A stretch of DNA of 64,000 bases from DASSUW01 sp963849695 (GTDB lineage: Bacteria > Actinomycetota > Thermoleophilia > Solirubrobacterales > Solirubrobacteraceae). The stretch lies in NCBI GenBank assembly GCA_963849695.1, contig CAWKIT010000018.1, positions 1 to 64,000 on the forward strand, written 5' to 3'. The first letter of the stretch is position 1, and each line of letters starts with the position of its first letter. Both the position numbers and the translations under genes were made by a program. This document shows positions 44,115-53,248 of this stretch, piece after piece. The notes below the pieces were generated by a model. That model was given only the letters and a program-made list of their open reading frames with translations. It was not told the origin of the DNA and did not search any database.

Positions 44115-44762
44115 TCAACCTGTACTTGAGGGTCTTGACGCGAGCCCGTCGCGCACGTAGTTCGCGGTTGCCGCGAACACCAGCGCAAGCCCGATGTAGA
44201 GCAGGATCTCGCCCAGCGCCTCGAGTCCCACCATGGCGAAGAACAGGGCGCCCAGGACCGGCCAGATGCCCAGCCGGCCGAGCCAGTTGACCTTGATGTC
44301 CGCACCGTGGCGCATTCCCCAGCGGACGAGGCCGAGCATGAACACCTCGCGCGCCGCGAGCAGCGCGAGGCCCCAGCGCGGCAGCAGCTCGAAGTGCCAG
44401 CAGACGACGGCGCCGGACAGCACCAGCAGGCGGTCGATGAGCGGGTCGAGCAGCGCTCCGAGCCGCGAGTACTGGCCGGTGAGGCGCGCCGCGATGCCGT
44501 CGAGGTAGTCGCTCCAGCCGACGATCGTGAAGATCAGGACCGCTCGCCAGTCCTGGCCGTCGCCCGACGAGAAGGCGATCACGAGGAAGACCGGGATCAG
44601 GGCGAGGCGGACGTAGTCGATCGCGTTCGGGATCGTCCACGGCTGCAGGGGCTGGCCGCGCTGGGTCTGCGGCGGGCTCGGCCCGGAGCGGTCGAGGCCG
44701 GTGAGGCGGCGGAAGGTGAGCCGGGCGCGCTCGGCGCCGCCCGCTAGGGGACGGTCCGCCAC
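44115..44762 (-). CDS. pgsA: CDP-alcohol phosphatidyltransferase (PgsA-like)
   Basis: About 215 residues if started at GTG 44762, which lies inside the end of proS (19-nt overlap); no later ATG or GTG precedes the first helix. The catalytic signature D(X)2DG(X)2AR(X)8G(X)3D(X)3D is complete at D85 to D110 (DYLDGIAARLTGQYSRLGAL and LLDPLIDRL). Five to six membrane helices follow the family plan. It makes phosphatidylglycerol phosphate or a related phospholipid from CDP-diacylglycerol, supplied by CdsA further along. Confidence 0.88.
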   Translation of the reverse strand: MADRPLAGGAERARLTFRRLTGLDRSGPSPPQTQRGQPLQPWTIPNAIDYVRLALIPVFLVIAFSSGDGQDWRAVLIFTIVGWSDYLDGIAARLTGQYSRLGALLDPLIDRLLVLSGAVVCWHFELLPRWGLALLAAREVFMLGLVRWGMRHGADIKVNWLGRLGIWPVLGALFFAMVGLEALGEILLYIGLALVFAATANYVRDGLASRPSSTG

Positions 44763-46426
44763 AGGTCCGCGGCCGCCGCGACGGCCTCCTCCAGCGGGAT
44801 CGTGCGCGCCTGGCGCCCGCGTCGCACCTGCACCTCGACCTCGCCGCTCTCCAGCGTCCGGCGCCCGACCGTGAGCCGCACCGGCACGCCGAGCAGCTCG
44901 GCGTCGGCGAACTTCTCCCCCGGGCCGGCGTCGCGGTCGTCGTACAGGATCCGCAGACCGGTCTCGAGCAGCTCGCCGTACAGACGCTCGGCCAGCTCGC
45001 GCTCCTCGCTGCCCGCCTTGCCGAGGCCGACCAGGTGGATGTCGAACGGCGCCAGCGCGCGCGGCCACGAGATCCCGTGCTCGTCGGCGTACTGCTCGAT
45101 CGCGGCGGCCGAGATCCGCGCCGGGCCGATGCCGTAGGACCCCATCCAGATCGGCCGCGCGGTGCCCGACTCGTCGAGGTACGTGGCGCCGAGCGGCTCC
45201 GAGAAGCGAGTGCCGAGCTTGAAGATGTTGCCGACCTCGATCGCCGGCTCGACCCGGATCTCGTGCCCGTCGACGGTGTCGCCGGCCTCTACGCGGCGAA
45301 CGTCGCCGCGCTTGAACGGGAAGTCGCGGCCGGGCTCGACGCCCTTGAGGTGCGCGTTGTCGCGGTTGGCGCCGGCGATGTAGGCGCCGGGCTCGACGGC
45401 GTCGTCGAGCAGGATCGGCACGTCGATCCCGACCGGACCGATGAAACCTGCGGGCCCGATCCGCTCGGCGAACTCGTCCTCGCGCGCGGGGCGGAAGGCG
45501 GCGCCGAGCGTGTTCGCGAGCTTGATGTCGTTCACGCGATGGTCGCCGCGCACCACGACCATGGTCAGCCCGCGGTCCTCCACGATCACCGGGTACGCCT
45601 TGAGCAGCGTGCCGGGCTCGACGTGCTGGTGCTGCGCGACCTCGGCCACGGTCGTGAGGCCGGGCGTGTCGATCCGCGCCGGCGCATCGCTGCCGTCCGG
45701 CAGCGCGACGGGTCGCGCCTGCGCGCTGGCGACCTCGACGTTGGCGGCGTAGCCGGGCGCGAGGGCGACGTCGTTCTCGCCCGCCGGGCACGGTGCCATG
45801 TACTCGTGCGCCCCGAAGCCGCCCATCATCCCGACGTCGGCCTCGACGCGGTACCACTCGAGCCCGACGCGGTCGAAGATGCGGTCGTAGGCCTCCCGGA
45901 AGCGCTCGTAGTGGGCGTCGAGCCCCTCGCGATCGCGGTCGAAGGTGTAGGCGTCCTTCATGATGAACTCGCGCGTGCGGAGGACGCCGGCTCTCGGCCT
46001 GGGCTCGTCGCGGCCCTTGGTCTGGAAGTGATAGAGGCTGAACGGCAGGTCGCGGTAGGAGCGCACGGCCGGCGCCACGTGGGTGGTCACGACCTCCTCG
46101 TGCGTCATCGCCAGCACGAGATCGGCGCCGCGGCGGTCCGTGAGCTTGAACAGCTCCTCGATGTCGTACCGGCCGCTTCGCTGCCAGATCTCGGCCGGGT
46201 TGATCACCGGCATCAGCATCTCCTGGGCGCCGATCGCGTCCAGCTCCTCGCGCACGATCTGCTCCGCCGCCCGGTGGACGCGCCATCCCGCCGGCAGCCA
46301 TGTCCACAGGCCGCTGCCGAGCTGGCGCGCAAGGCCCGCGCGCACCATCAGCTTGTGCGAGGGTGCCTCGGCGTCGGCCGGCGCCTGCTTCTCGGTGGGC
46401 AGGAAGTACGTCGAGAGGCGGGTCAC
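44744..46426 (-). CDS. proS: Prolyl-tRNA synthetase, bacterial type
   Basis: A 560-residue class II synthetase. Motif 2 region is RDLPFSLYHFQTKGRDEPRP and motif 3 is SYGIGPARISAAAIEQY; TREFIMKDAYTFD is typical. The editing insertion (INS) domain lies between, with VVVRGDHRVNDIKLAN. The C-terminal anticodon domain has FDIHLVGLGK and LLGVPVRLTVG. It starts 29 bp from the divergent GH31 gene and translationally overlaps pgsA. Confidence 0.95.
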   Translation of the reverse strand: MTRLSTYFLPTEKQAPADAEAPSHKLMVRAGLARQLGSGLWTWLPAGWRVHRAAEQIVREELDAIGAQEMLMPVINPAEIWQRSGRYDIEELFKLTDRRGADLVLAMTHEEVVTTHVAPAVRSYRDLPFSLYHFQTKGRDEPRPRAGVLRTREFIMKDAYTFDRDREGLDAHYERFREAYDRIFDRVGLEWYRVEADVGMMGGFGAHEYMAPCPAGENDVALAPGYAANVEVASAQARPVALPDGSDAPARIDTPGLTTVAEVAQHQHVEPGTLLKAYPVIVEDRGLTMVVVRGDHRVNDIKLANTLGAAFRPAREDEFAERIGPAGFIGPVGIDVPILLDDAVEPGAYIAGANRDNAHLKGVEPGRDFPFKRGDVRRVEAGDTVDGHEIRVEPAIEVGNIFKLGTRFSEPLGATYLDESGTARPIWMGSYGIGPARISAAAIEQYADEHGISWPRALAPFDIHLVGLGKAGSEERELAERLYGELLETGLRILYDDRDAGPGEKFADAELLGVPVRLTVGRRTLESGEVEVQVRRGRQARTIPLEEAVAAAADLWRTVP

Positions 46427-46455
46427 GGGTCCGAGAGCCTAGTGTGTCGGCCTTC

Positions 46456-48567
46456 ATGGAGGTCACGGCAGTCGCGGACGGGGTGTTCCGGTTGGGCCGG
46501 CCGCTCGACCGCTCGTTCGCCGTGCTCGACCCGGCCGCCTCGCTCGGTTCGCTCGAGACGCCGGCGGGCAGGGCGGTGGTGGGCGCGGACGGCGTCTCGT
46601 TCTATTCCGAGGACGAGGGGCTGGTCGCTTCGTTCGACGGGTTCGTGAAGCGGCGGCCGCCGCTCGAGCGGTACTTCGCCTGCGGCGAGCGCACCGCCGG
46701 GCTCGAGAAGACCGCCACGCGGCAGGTGTTCTGGAACGTCGACCCGCCGGCCGGCCACACCGCCTCCTTCAACAACCTCTACACGTCGATCCCGTTCGTG
46801 CTGTGCCTGCACGACGGTCGCGCGCACGGCGTGTTCTACGACCATCCGGGGCGGCTCGAGCTCGACCTCGGGAAGGCCGACCCGGACCGCGTCACGGTCG
46901 AGGCCGCCGACGACCTGGTGGTCTACGTGCTGCTCGGCCCGACGCCCGCCGACGTGCTCGACCGCTACACGGCGCTGACCGGCCGCACGCCGATGCCGCC
47001 GCTGTGGGCGCTCGGCAACCAGCAGTCGCGCTGGTCGTACATGAGCGCGGACCAGGTGCTCTCGATCGCGCGCGGGTTCCGCGCACGCGAGATCCCGTGC
47101 GACGTGCTCTACCTCGACATCGACTACATGGACGGCTACCGCGTGTTCACCTGGGACCGCGAGCGGTTCCCGGACCCCGCCGGCCTGATCGCGGAGCTGC
47201 GCTCACTCGGCTTCCGGGTGGTGACGATCACCGACCCCGGCGTGAAGGTCGACGAGGAGTACGACCTGTACGCCGAGGGGCGCGAGCGGGGGTTCTTCTG
47301 CCTCACCCGCGAGGGCGGCGAGTTCCGCAACGTCGTCTGGCCGGGGCTGTGCGCGTTCCCCGACTTCACGGATCCCGCCGTCCGCGAGTGGTGGGGGTCG
47401 TGGCACTCGGTGCTGCTCGACGCCGGCGTCGCGGGAGTGTGGTGCGACATGAACGAGCCGTCGCTGTTCGTGCCGCAGCAGTCGACGATGCCCGAGGACG
47501 TGGTGCATCCCGGCGGAGGGCGGGCGCGCCTGCACGGCGAGTTGCACAACGCGTACGGGTCGCTGATGGCGGAGGCGGCGCGGGCGGGGCTGTCGCGGCT
47601 GCGGCCCGACGCGCGGCCGTTCGTGATCTCGCGCGCCGGCTACGCGGGCCTCCAGCGCCATGCGCTGCAGTGGACGGGCGACAACTCGTCCTGGTGGGAG
47701 CACCTGTGGATGGGCATGCCGCAGCTGCAGAACCTCGGGCTGTCGGGGATCGCGTGGACGGGCGTCGACATCGGCGGGTTCTTCGGGGACGGGAACGGCG
47801 AGCTGCTGGCGCGCTGGACCGAGTTCGGCATCTTCCAGCCGTTCTGCCGCAACCACACGGCGATGGGGACGGTGGCGCAGGAGCCGTGGGCGTTCGGCGA
47901 GCCGTGGGAGACGGTGTGCCGGGCGATGCTGCAGCTGCGGATGCAGCTCGTGCCGTACCTGTACACCCTGTTCGAGGAGTGCCACCGGACGGGCGCCCCG
48001 ATCCTGCGGCCGCTGCTGTTCGCGTATCCGGACGATCCGACGACGTACACGGCCGACGACCAGTTCATGGTCGGCGACGCACTGCTCGTCGCCCCGATCA
48101 CCCGGCCGGGCGTCGAGCACCGTCATGTCTACCTGCCGGCCGGCGCCTGGGCGCAGTGGTGGACCGGCGAGGTCATCGAAGGCCCGGCTCACGTGCTGGC
48201 GCACGCGCCCCTCGGCCGGCCGGCCATCTACGCGCGGTGCAACACGCCGATCCCGATGTGGCCGGTGGTCCAGCACACGGGCGAGGTCCCCGACTCGCTC
48301 ACCTGGAAGGTGTTCGTGGGTCCCGGCTCGGGCGCGGGCGCCCTCTACGAGGACGCGGGCGACGGGTACGGGCCCGGCTGCCGGCGGACCGCGCAGGTGG
48401 AGTGGGCGGGCGGCGGTCGCGTCCGCTTCTCGCTCTCGTCCCGCTCGGGCGAGTTCGTCCCCCCGCCGCGAGACACGTTCGTCGAGCTCGCCGGCGGCGA
48501 CCGTGTACGCCTCGAGGAGACCGGGGAGTCCGTGGTGATAGAACGAAACGTGACGAACGACGACTGA
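46456..48567 (+). CDS. Glycoside hydrolase family 31 alpha-glucosidase
   Basis: A 703-residue enzyme. Motifs: PPLWALGNQQSRWSYMSAD at the barrel start, DVLYLDIDYMDGYRVFTWD, nucleophile region GVWCDMNEPSLF and acid/base region WTGDNSSWWEHLW, then FGIFQPFCRNHTAMGT. It hydrolyses terminal alpha-glucosidic links such as maltose or glycogen fragments. No signal peptide is seen, so it is cytoplasmic. ATG at 46456 is the first start in the family frame after the divergent proS. Confidence 0.93.
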   Translation: MEVTAVADGVFRLGRPLDRSFAVLDPAASLGSLETPAGRAVVGADGVSFYSEDEGLVASFDGFVKRRPPLERYFACGERTAGLEKTATRQVFWNVDPPAGHTASFNNLYTSIPFVLCLHDGRAHGVFYDHPGRLELDLGKADPDRVTVEAADDLVVYVLLGPTPADVLDRYTALTGRTPMPPLWALGNQQSRWSYMSADQVLSIARGFRAREIPCDVLYLDIDYMDGYRVFTWDRERFPDPAGLIAELRSLGFRVVTITDPGVKVDEEYDLYAEGRERGFFCLTREGGEFRNVVWPGLCAFPDFTDPAVREWWGSWHSVLLDAGVAGVWCDMNEPSLFVPQQSTMPEDVVHPGGGRARLHGELHNAYGSLMAEAARAGLSRLRPDARPFVISRAGYAGLQRHALQWTGDNSSWWEHLWMGMPQLQNLGLSGIAWTGVDIGGFFGDGNGELLARWTEFGIFQPFCRNHTAMGTVAQEPWAFGEPWETVCRAMLQLRMQLVPYLYTLFEECHRTGAPILRPLLFAYPDDPTTYTADDQFMVGDALLVAPITRPGVEHRHVYLPAGAWAQWWTGEVIEGPAHVLAHAPLGRPAIYARCNTPIPMWPVVQHTGEVPDSLTWKVFVGPGSGAGALYEDAGDGYGPGCRRTAQVEWAGGGRVRFSLSSRSGEFVPPPRDTFVELAGGDRVRLEETGESVVIERNVTNDD

Positions 48568-48580
48568 CAGGAGCTCCTAC

Positions 48581-49186
48581 ATGGCTTACGAGGTCCCCCC
48601 GCTCCCCTACTCCTACGAAGCGCTCGAGCCGCACATCGACGAGGCGACGATGCGCGTGCACCACGACAAGCACCACCAGGCCTACGTCGACAAGGCCAAC
48701 GGCGCGCTCGAGGGCACCGAGTGGGACGGCAAGCCGGTCGAGGACGTTCTCCAGAACCTCGACTCGCTCCCGGCCGACAAGCAGAAGGCGGTCCGCAACA
48801 ACGGCGGCGGCCATTACAACCACTCGCTGTTCTGGGAGTGGATGAGCCCGGACGGCGGCGGCGAGCCGAGCGGCGCGCTGGGCGACGCGATCAAGAGCGC
48901 GTTCGGCTCGTTCGACGACTTCAAGGCCAAGCTCAAGGAGACCGGCGTCAACCAGTTCGGCTCGGGCTGGGCGTGGCTCGTGCACGACGGCTCCGGCCTC
49001 GCGGTGGTCGGCACGGCGAACCAGGACAACCCGATCTCCTCCGGCCAGACGCCGCTGCTCGGCGTCGACGTCTGGGAGCACGCCTACTACCTCAACTACC
49101 AGAACAAGCGCCCGGACTACATCGACGCGTGGTGGAACGTGGTCGACTGGGACAAGGTCGCCGCGCGCTACGACTCCGTCGCCTGA
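48581..49186 (+). CDS. sodA: Superoxide dismutase, Mn/Fe type
   Basis: A 201-residue enzyme removing superoxide. Metal ligands are H27 (MRVHHDKHH), H81 (GGGHYNHSLFW), D163 and H167 (DVWEHAYYL). The Gln in the TANQDNP segment and GGG before H78 suggest manganese preference. ATG is preceded by CAGGAG. It starts 13 nt after the GH31 stop and may be read from the same transcript. Confidence 0.95.
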   Translation: MAYEVPPLPYSYEALEPHIDEATMRVHHDKHHQAYVDKANGALEGTEWDGKPVEDVLQNLDSLPADKQKAVRNNGGGHYNHSLFWEWMSPDGGGEPSGALGDAIKSAFGSFDDFKAKLKETGVNQFGSGWAWLVHDGSGLAVVGTANQDNPISSGQTPLLGVDVWEHAYYLNYQNKRPDYIDAWWNVVDWDKVAARYDSVA

Positions 49187-49245
49187 CCATTCGCGAGTTC
49201 TACGAGGCGGGGTACGCGAGGACGGACGCCGCCGAGGCGGAGCTG

Positions 49246-49902
49246 ATGGGCCGGTGGCGCGCGGTCGGGGCACGCTCGAAGGCGGCGCACGTCGAGACGC
49301 TCTGTGGCCGGCTGGGGCTGCGCCCGCAGACGGTGGTCGAGATCGGCTGCGGCGATGGGGCCGTGCTGGCCGAGATGGCCCGGCGCGGCCTCGCCGGCGT
49401 GCTCGACGGCTTCGAGCTGTCACCCACCGCGGCGGGCTACGCGCGCGATCGCGGCGTGGCCCGGCGGGTCGAGGCGTTCGACGGCGAGCACGTTCCCGCG
49501 GAGACGCACGAGTACGACCTCGCGGTGCTCTCGCATGTGGTCGAGCACGTTCCCGACCCCCTGCCGCTCCTGTCCGAGGCGGCGCGCGTGGCGCCCCACG
49601 TGCTGGTGGAGGTGCCGCTCGAGGACAATCGCTCGGCGCGCAGGCCGGCCAAGCGGCGGCTGTCCGAGCAGTCCGGCCACCTGCACGCGTTCAACCGCGC
49701 CGGGATCAAGGCGCTGTTGACCGACGCCGGTCTCGAAGCGCGCGCCGAGCTCACCGACCCCCTCCCCCACGAGCACCACGCGTTCTTCGGCGGCCGCGCC
49801 AAGGGAGCCGTGAAATGGACGCTGCGGTCGGCGATCCACCGGCTCGGCGCGGCGGAGCGGCTCTTCACCGTCCACTACGCGGTGATCGCTACGCGCGCGT
49901 GA
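49246..49902 (+). CDS. Class I SAM-dependent methyltransferase
   Basis: About 218 residues from ATG at 49246. Motif I is VVEIGCGDGAVLAEMARRGL; VLSHVVEHVPDPLPLLSEAA and VLVEVPLEDN are typical of the Methyltransf_23/bioC-like group, and HLHAFNRAGIKALLTDAG follows. The frame stays open and looks coding back to 49189 (REFYEAGYARTDAAEAELMG) directly after the sodA stop, but no ATG, GTG or TTG lies there, so either an ATT/CTG start or an indel is possible. Substrate unknown. It overlaps ispG by 14 bp at the convergent ends. Confidence 0.85.
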   Translation: MGRWRAVGARSKAAHVETLCGRLGLRPQTVVEIGCGDGAVLAEMARRGLAGVLDGFELSPTAAGYARDRGVARRVEAFDGEHVPAETHEYDLAVLSHVVEHVPDPLPLLSEAARVAPHVLVEVPLEDNRSARRPAKRRLSEQSGHLHAFNRAGIKALLTDAGLEARAELTDPLPHEHHAFFGGRAKGAVKWTLRSAIHRLGAAERLFTVHYAVIATRA

Positions 49903-51133
49903 AGCGCCGGCCGGTGACCGGCGACAGCGCCTCGTCGATCGCGTCGGCGTCGGCGCGCGCCGACTCGGCCTCGAGCTTGGCGAGCCGCTCCGGGGTCAGC
50001 TCGCCGACGTTCTCGTCCTCGATCCGCTGCAGCCACTCGGCGCCCGCGGCCTGCTCGCCGGCGTCGACGTCGATCTGCTTGGTCTTGGCGTACTTGTCGA
50101 TCTCGAGGAACAGCTCGTCGACCAGCCGCTCCTGGGGGACCTTCTTGAGCGCCTTGCCGCGGGAGAAGATCAGGCCCTCGTTCTTGGCGCCGGTGATGCC
50201 GAAGTCGGCGTGCGAGGCCTCGCCGATCCCGTTCACGGCGCAGCCGAGCACCGCGACCTCGACCGGGTCCTCGTAGGCCTCGAGCCGGCGCTCGATGTCG
50301 GCCACCACGGTGTCCATGTCGAACTGCAGCCGCCCGCAGGTCGGGCACGCGATCAGGACCGGCCCGCGCTCACGCAGCTTCAGGGCCTTGAGGATCTCCC
50401 ACGCCACCTTGACCTCCTCCTCGGCGTGGAAGGTCGACAGCGAGATCCGGATCGTGTCCCCGATCCCGTCCGCCAGCAGCGTCCCGAGTCCGACCGCCGA
50501 CTTCAGTGAGCCCGACCACTTGGTCCCCGCCTCGGTGATGCCGAGGTGGAGCGGGTACGGGATCCGCTCGGACAGCAGCCGGTTGGCGGCGATCGTGTAC
50601 GGCACGTTCGTGGACTTGATCGAGACCTTGAAGTCGGTGAACTCGAGGCGCTCCATCAGGCCGACGAACTCGACCGCGGCGGTCACCAGCGCCTCGACCG
50701 GGTTCTCGCGCTCGAGCTCGTGCAGGTGCTTCGGCAGCGAGCCGGAGTTGACGCCGATCCGCATCGGCGTGCCGGCGGAGCGCGCCCGGTCGGCCACCTC
50801 GGCGACCTTCTCGGGGCCGCCGATGTTGCCCGGGTTCAGGCGGATGCAGTGCGCACCCACGTCGATCGCCTTCAGCGCCAGCGTGTGGTTGAAGTGGATG
50901 TCGGCGATCACCGGGATCGGCGACTCGACCACGATCGTCTTCAGAGCCTCGACGTCCTTGTCGCGCGGGACCGCGACGCGCACGATGTCGGCGCCCGCGT
51001 CCGCGACCTTGAGGATCTGCTCCATGGTCGCGGCAAGGTTCGCCGTCTCGGTCTTGGTCATGGTCTGGACGACGACGGGCGCGCCGCCGCCGATCTGGAC
51101 CCCGCCGACGTTCACTGAGCGCTCGGAAGCCAT
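49889..51133 (-). CDS. ispG: 4-hydroxy-3-methylbut-2-enyl diphosphate synthase (flavodoxin), IspG
   Basis: A 414-residue Fe-S enzyme of the MEP isoprenoid pathway, acting two steps before IPP. The TIM-barrel part begins VNVGGVQIGGGAPVVVQTMT and has IADIHFNHTLALKAIDVG. Cluster ligands are in CPTCGRLQFD and VAVLGCAVNGIGEA. ATG at 51133 fits family starts; a longer frame upstream lacks similarity. The C-terminal Glu/Ala tail is an extension. dxr of the same pathway lies at 54.3-55.5 kb on the same strand. Confidence 0.95.
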   Translation of the reverse strand: MASERSVNVGGVQIGGGAPVVVQTMTKTETANLAATMEQILKVADAGADIVRVAVPRDKDVEALKTIVVESPIPVIADIHFNHTLALKAIDVGAHCIRLNPGNIGGPEKVAEVADRARSAGTPMRIGVNSGSLPKHLHELERENPVEALVTAAVEFVGLMERLEFTDFKVSIKSTNVPYTIAANRLLSERIPYPLHLGITEAGTKWSGSLKSAVGLGTLLADGIGDTIRISLSTFHAEEEVKVAWEILKALKLRERGPVLIACPTCGRLQFDMDTVVADIERRLEAYEDPVEVAVLGCAVNGIGEASHADFGITGAKNEGLIFSRGKALKKVPQERLVDELFLEIDKYAKTKQIDVDAGEQAAGAEWLQRIEDENVGELTPERLAKLEAESARADADAIDEALSPVTGRRFTRA

Positions 51134-51223
51134 CGGCCACGAAGGATAGAAGCGGACTCGCTTACCCGGACCTGACGATCGCCCGGCAAGCCTGGATGCG
51201 GTCAACGACCACAGGAGGTTCGC

Positions 51224-51487
51224 ATGACGCGCACCACGCTGGCGATCGCGCTCGCCACTGGCGCACTCGCAGTGCCTGCCGTCGCCCTCGCCTCAGGCGG
51301 GGCCGGCGATACCGCACCGTCGTCGACGACGCCGGTGCAGCAGCAGGAGCAACAGCCGGAGCAGCGGCCGCAGCAGCCGCGCGACCAGGACCGGCCGGGC
51401 CACCCGTGCCCGGAGGACCAGGGCGGCGGCTCGGGCGGTGGCGGCTCGAGCGAGGGCTCGGGCGGCAGCAGCGACACGCAGCTCTAG
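51224..51487 (+). CDS. Small secreted Gln/Pro/Gly-rich protein
   Basis: Not recognised. An 87-residue product with an AGGAGG site before the ATG and a clear signal peptide (MTRTTLAIALATGALAVPAV, cleavage near ALAS). The mature part is low complexity: Gln/Glu/Pro-rich, one CPEDQ cysteine, then Gly/Ser repeats. It is probably disordered outside the cell. It is followed by a terminator-like hairpin. Confidence 0.65.
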   Translation: MTRTTLAIALATGALAVPAVALASGGAGDTAPSSTTPVQQQEQQPEQRPQQPRDQDRPGHPCPEDQGGGSGGGGSSEGSGGSSDTQL

Positions 51488-51493
51488 GGGGTG

Positions 51494-51532
51494 CCCAACG
51501 GGCCATCGCACCACACGGAATGGCCCGTTGGG
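51494..51532. terminator. Hairpin between convergent genes
   Basis: CCCAACGGGCCAT (51494-51506) and its exact complement (51520-51532) form a 13-bp stem with a 13-nt loop, flanked by G/C runs that may extend pairing. It lies between the small secreted gene and the convergent fadD, serving both strands. Confidence 0.75.
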
Positions 51533-51546
51533 TGGGGCCCCCAGGC

Positions 51547-53239
51547 TCAATACATCGCTGCGATCTCCCCGGCGTACTTGGAGGCGATGGGCTTGCGCTT
51601 GAGCTTCATGGTCGGCGTGAGCTCGTCGCCGCCGGGGAGCCAGTCCCCCTCCACGAGCGTGAACTTCTTGATCTGCTCCACCCGCCCGAGCTTCGCGTTG
51701 GCGTCGTCGACGCCCTTCTGCACCGCCGCCCGCATCCGCTCGTCGTGCGCCAGCGCCGCCAGGTCGGCCCCGTCGATCCCCTGCTGGGCCGCCCACGCCG
51801 GTCCGAAGTCGGAGTCGAGCACGATCAGCGCGCGTGTTGTACGGGCGCCCGTCGCCGATCACGCACGCCTGCCCGATCAGCGGGCTCGCTCCCTTCAAAG
51901 CCGCCTCGATGTTCGAGGGCGACATGTTCTTGCCGGCGGCGTTGATGATGATCTCCTTCTTGCGGTCGACGATCCGGACGTAGCCGTCGTCGTCGATCTC
52001 GCCGATGTCGCCGGTGTGCAGCCAGCCGTCGTCGTCGAGCGCCTCGGCGGTCTTGTCGGGCGCGTTGCGGTAGCCGGTCATCAGCGTCTCGGACCGCACG
52101 AGCAGCTCGCCGTCGTCTCCGAGCCGCACCTCGATGCCCGGCGCCGGCGGCCCCACGGTGCCGATCTTGATCTTCGCCGGCGGGTTGCAGCACCCGGCCC
52201 CGCAGCTCTCGGACAGGCCCCACAGCTCGGCCACCGGGATGCCGATGGCGTGGAAGAACACCAGCACGTCGCGCGGCGTGGGCGCCGCCCCGACGTACAC
52301 CGCGACGACCTCGTCGAGCCCGAGCATCGCCCGCAGCCCCGCGAACAGCTCGCGATCGGCCTCCTCGACGGTGGCGGCCAGCTCGTCGGGCACGGGCTCG
52401 CGCGCCTGCTCGTGCTCGACCTTGCGGGTCGCGGCCTGCAGCCACTCGCGGTTGCGCTCGGCGTCTTCGCCTTGCAAAAGGAAGCTCTCCAGGCCGGCCT
52501 TGAGCTTCTCCCAGATCCGCGGGACGGCGAAGAACCAGGTCGGCCGGACGGCGGGCAGGTAGGCGGCGATCGCCCGCGGGTCCGGGCAGCAGGTGATCGT
52601 CATCGCGACCGCGACCGGCAGATAGTGGTTCGCCATCCGCTCCGCGATGTGCGCCGCCGGCAGCCACGAGATCACCTTCGCCCCAGCCGGGAACTCGATC
52701 AGGGCGCGCGTGGTCTCGATCGTGGCCATCACGTTGCGGTGTGTGAGCTGGACGCCCTTCGGCGGCCCCGTGGTCCCCGACGTGTAGATGAGCGTGACCA
52801 GGTCGTCCGGCTCGATCGCGCGCCAGCGCGGCCCGGCGTCGAAGCCGGGCTCCGACGGCCAGCCGTCCTCCAGCGCCAGCACGTGCTCGAGCGCCGGGAA
52901 GCGGTCGGCGAACTGCGCCTCGATCAGCCCGACCCGCGCCCCTGCGTCGGAGACCACGTATTCGACCTGCTCGCGCGTGAACGTCGCGTAGATCGAGAAC
53001 GGCGTCGCGCCCAGCGTCGCCACGGCGAGGTCGGCGACGTGGAACTCGGGCCGGTTCGACAGCAGCAGCGCGACGGTGTCGCCGCGCCGCACTCCGAGGG
53101 CGGCGAGGCCGCCTGCCAGCGCGTCGACGCGCTCCGCCAGCTCACTCCACGTCCACGAGACCTCGTCGTCCTTGGTGCGGACCGCGACCCGGTCGGGATG
53201 CTCGGCGACGGTGGTGCGGAAAGCGCGCGCGAGGGTCAT
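51547..53239 (-). CDS. fadD: Long-chain acyl-CoA synthetase (FadD15-like), frame broken once
   Basis: About 564 residues when joined. It has the AMP-forming motif LIYTSGTTGPPKGVQLTHRN, AVPRIWEKLKAGLES, ELWGLSESCG, GWLHTGDIGEIDDDGYVRIV and DRKKEIIINAAGKNMSPSN. Near 51832 one extra base breaks the frame after IGQACVIGDGRPYN; the next frame continues ALIVLDSDFGPAW to MKLKRKPIASKYAGEIAAMY, a family-typical end. It activates fatty acids to acyl-CoA at the membrane. The rseP stop is 9 nt upstream. Confidence 0.88.
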
Positions 53240-53248
53240 CGCGCGACA

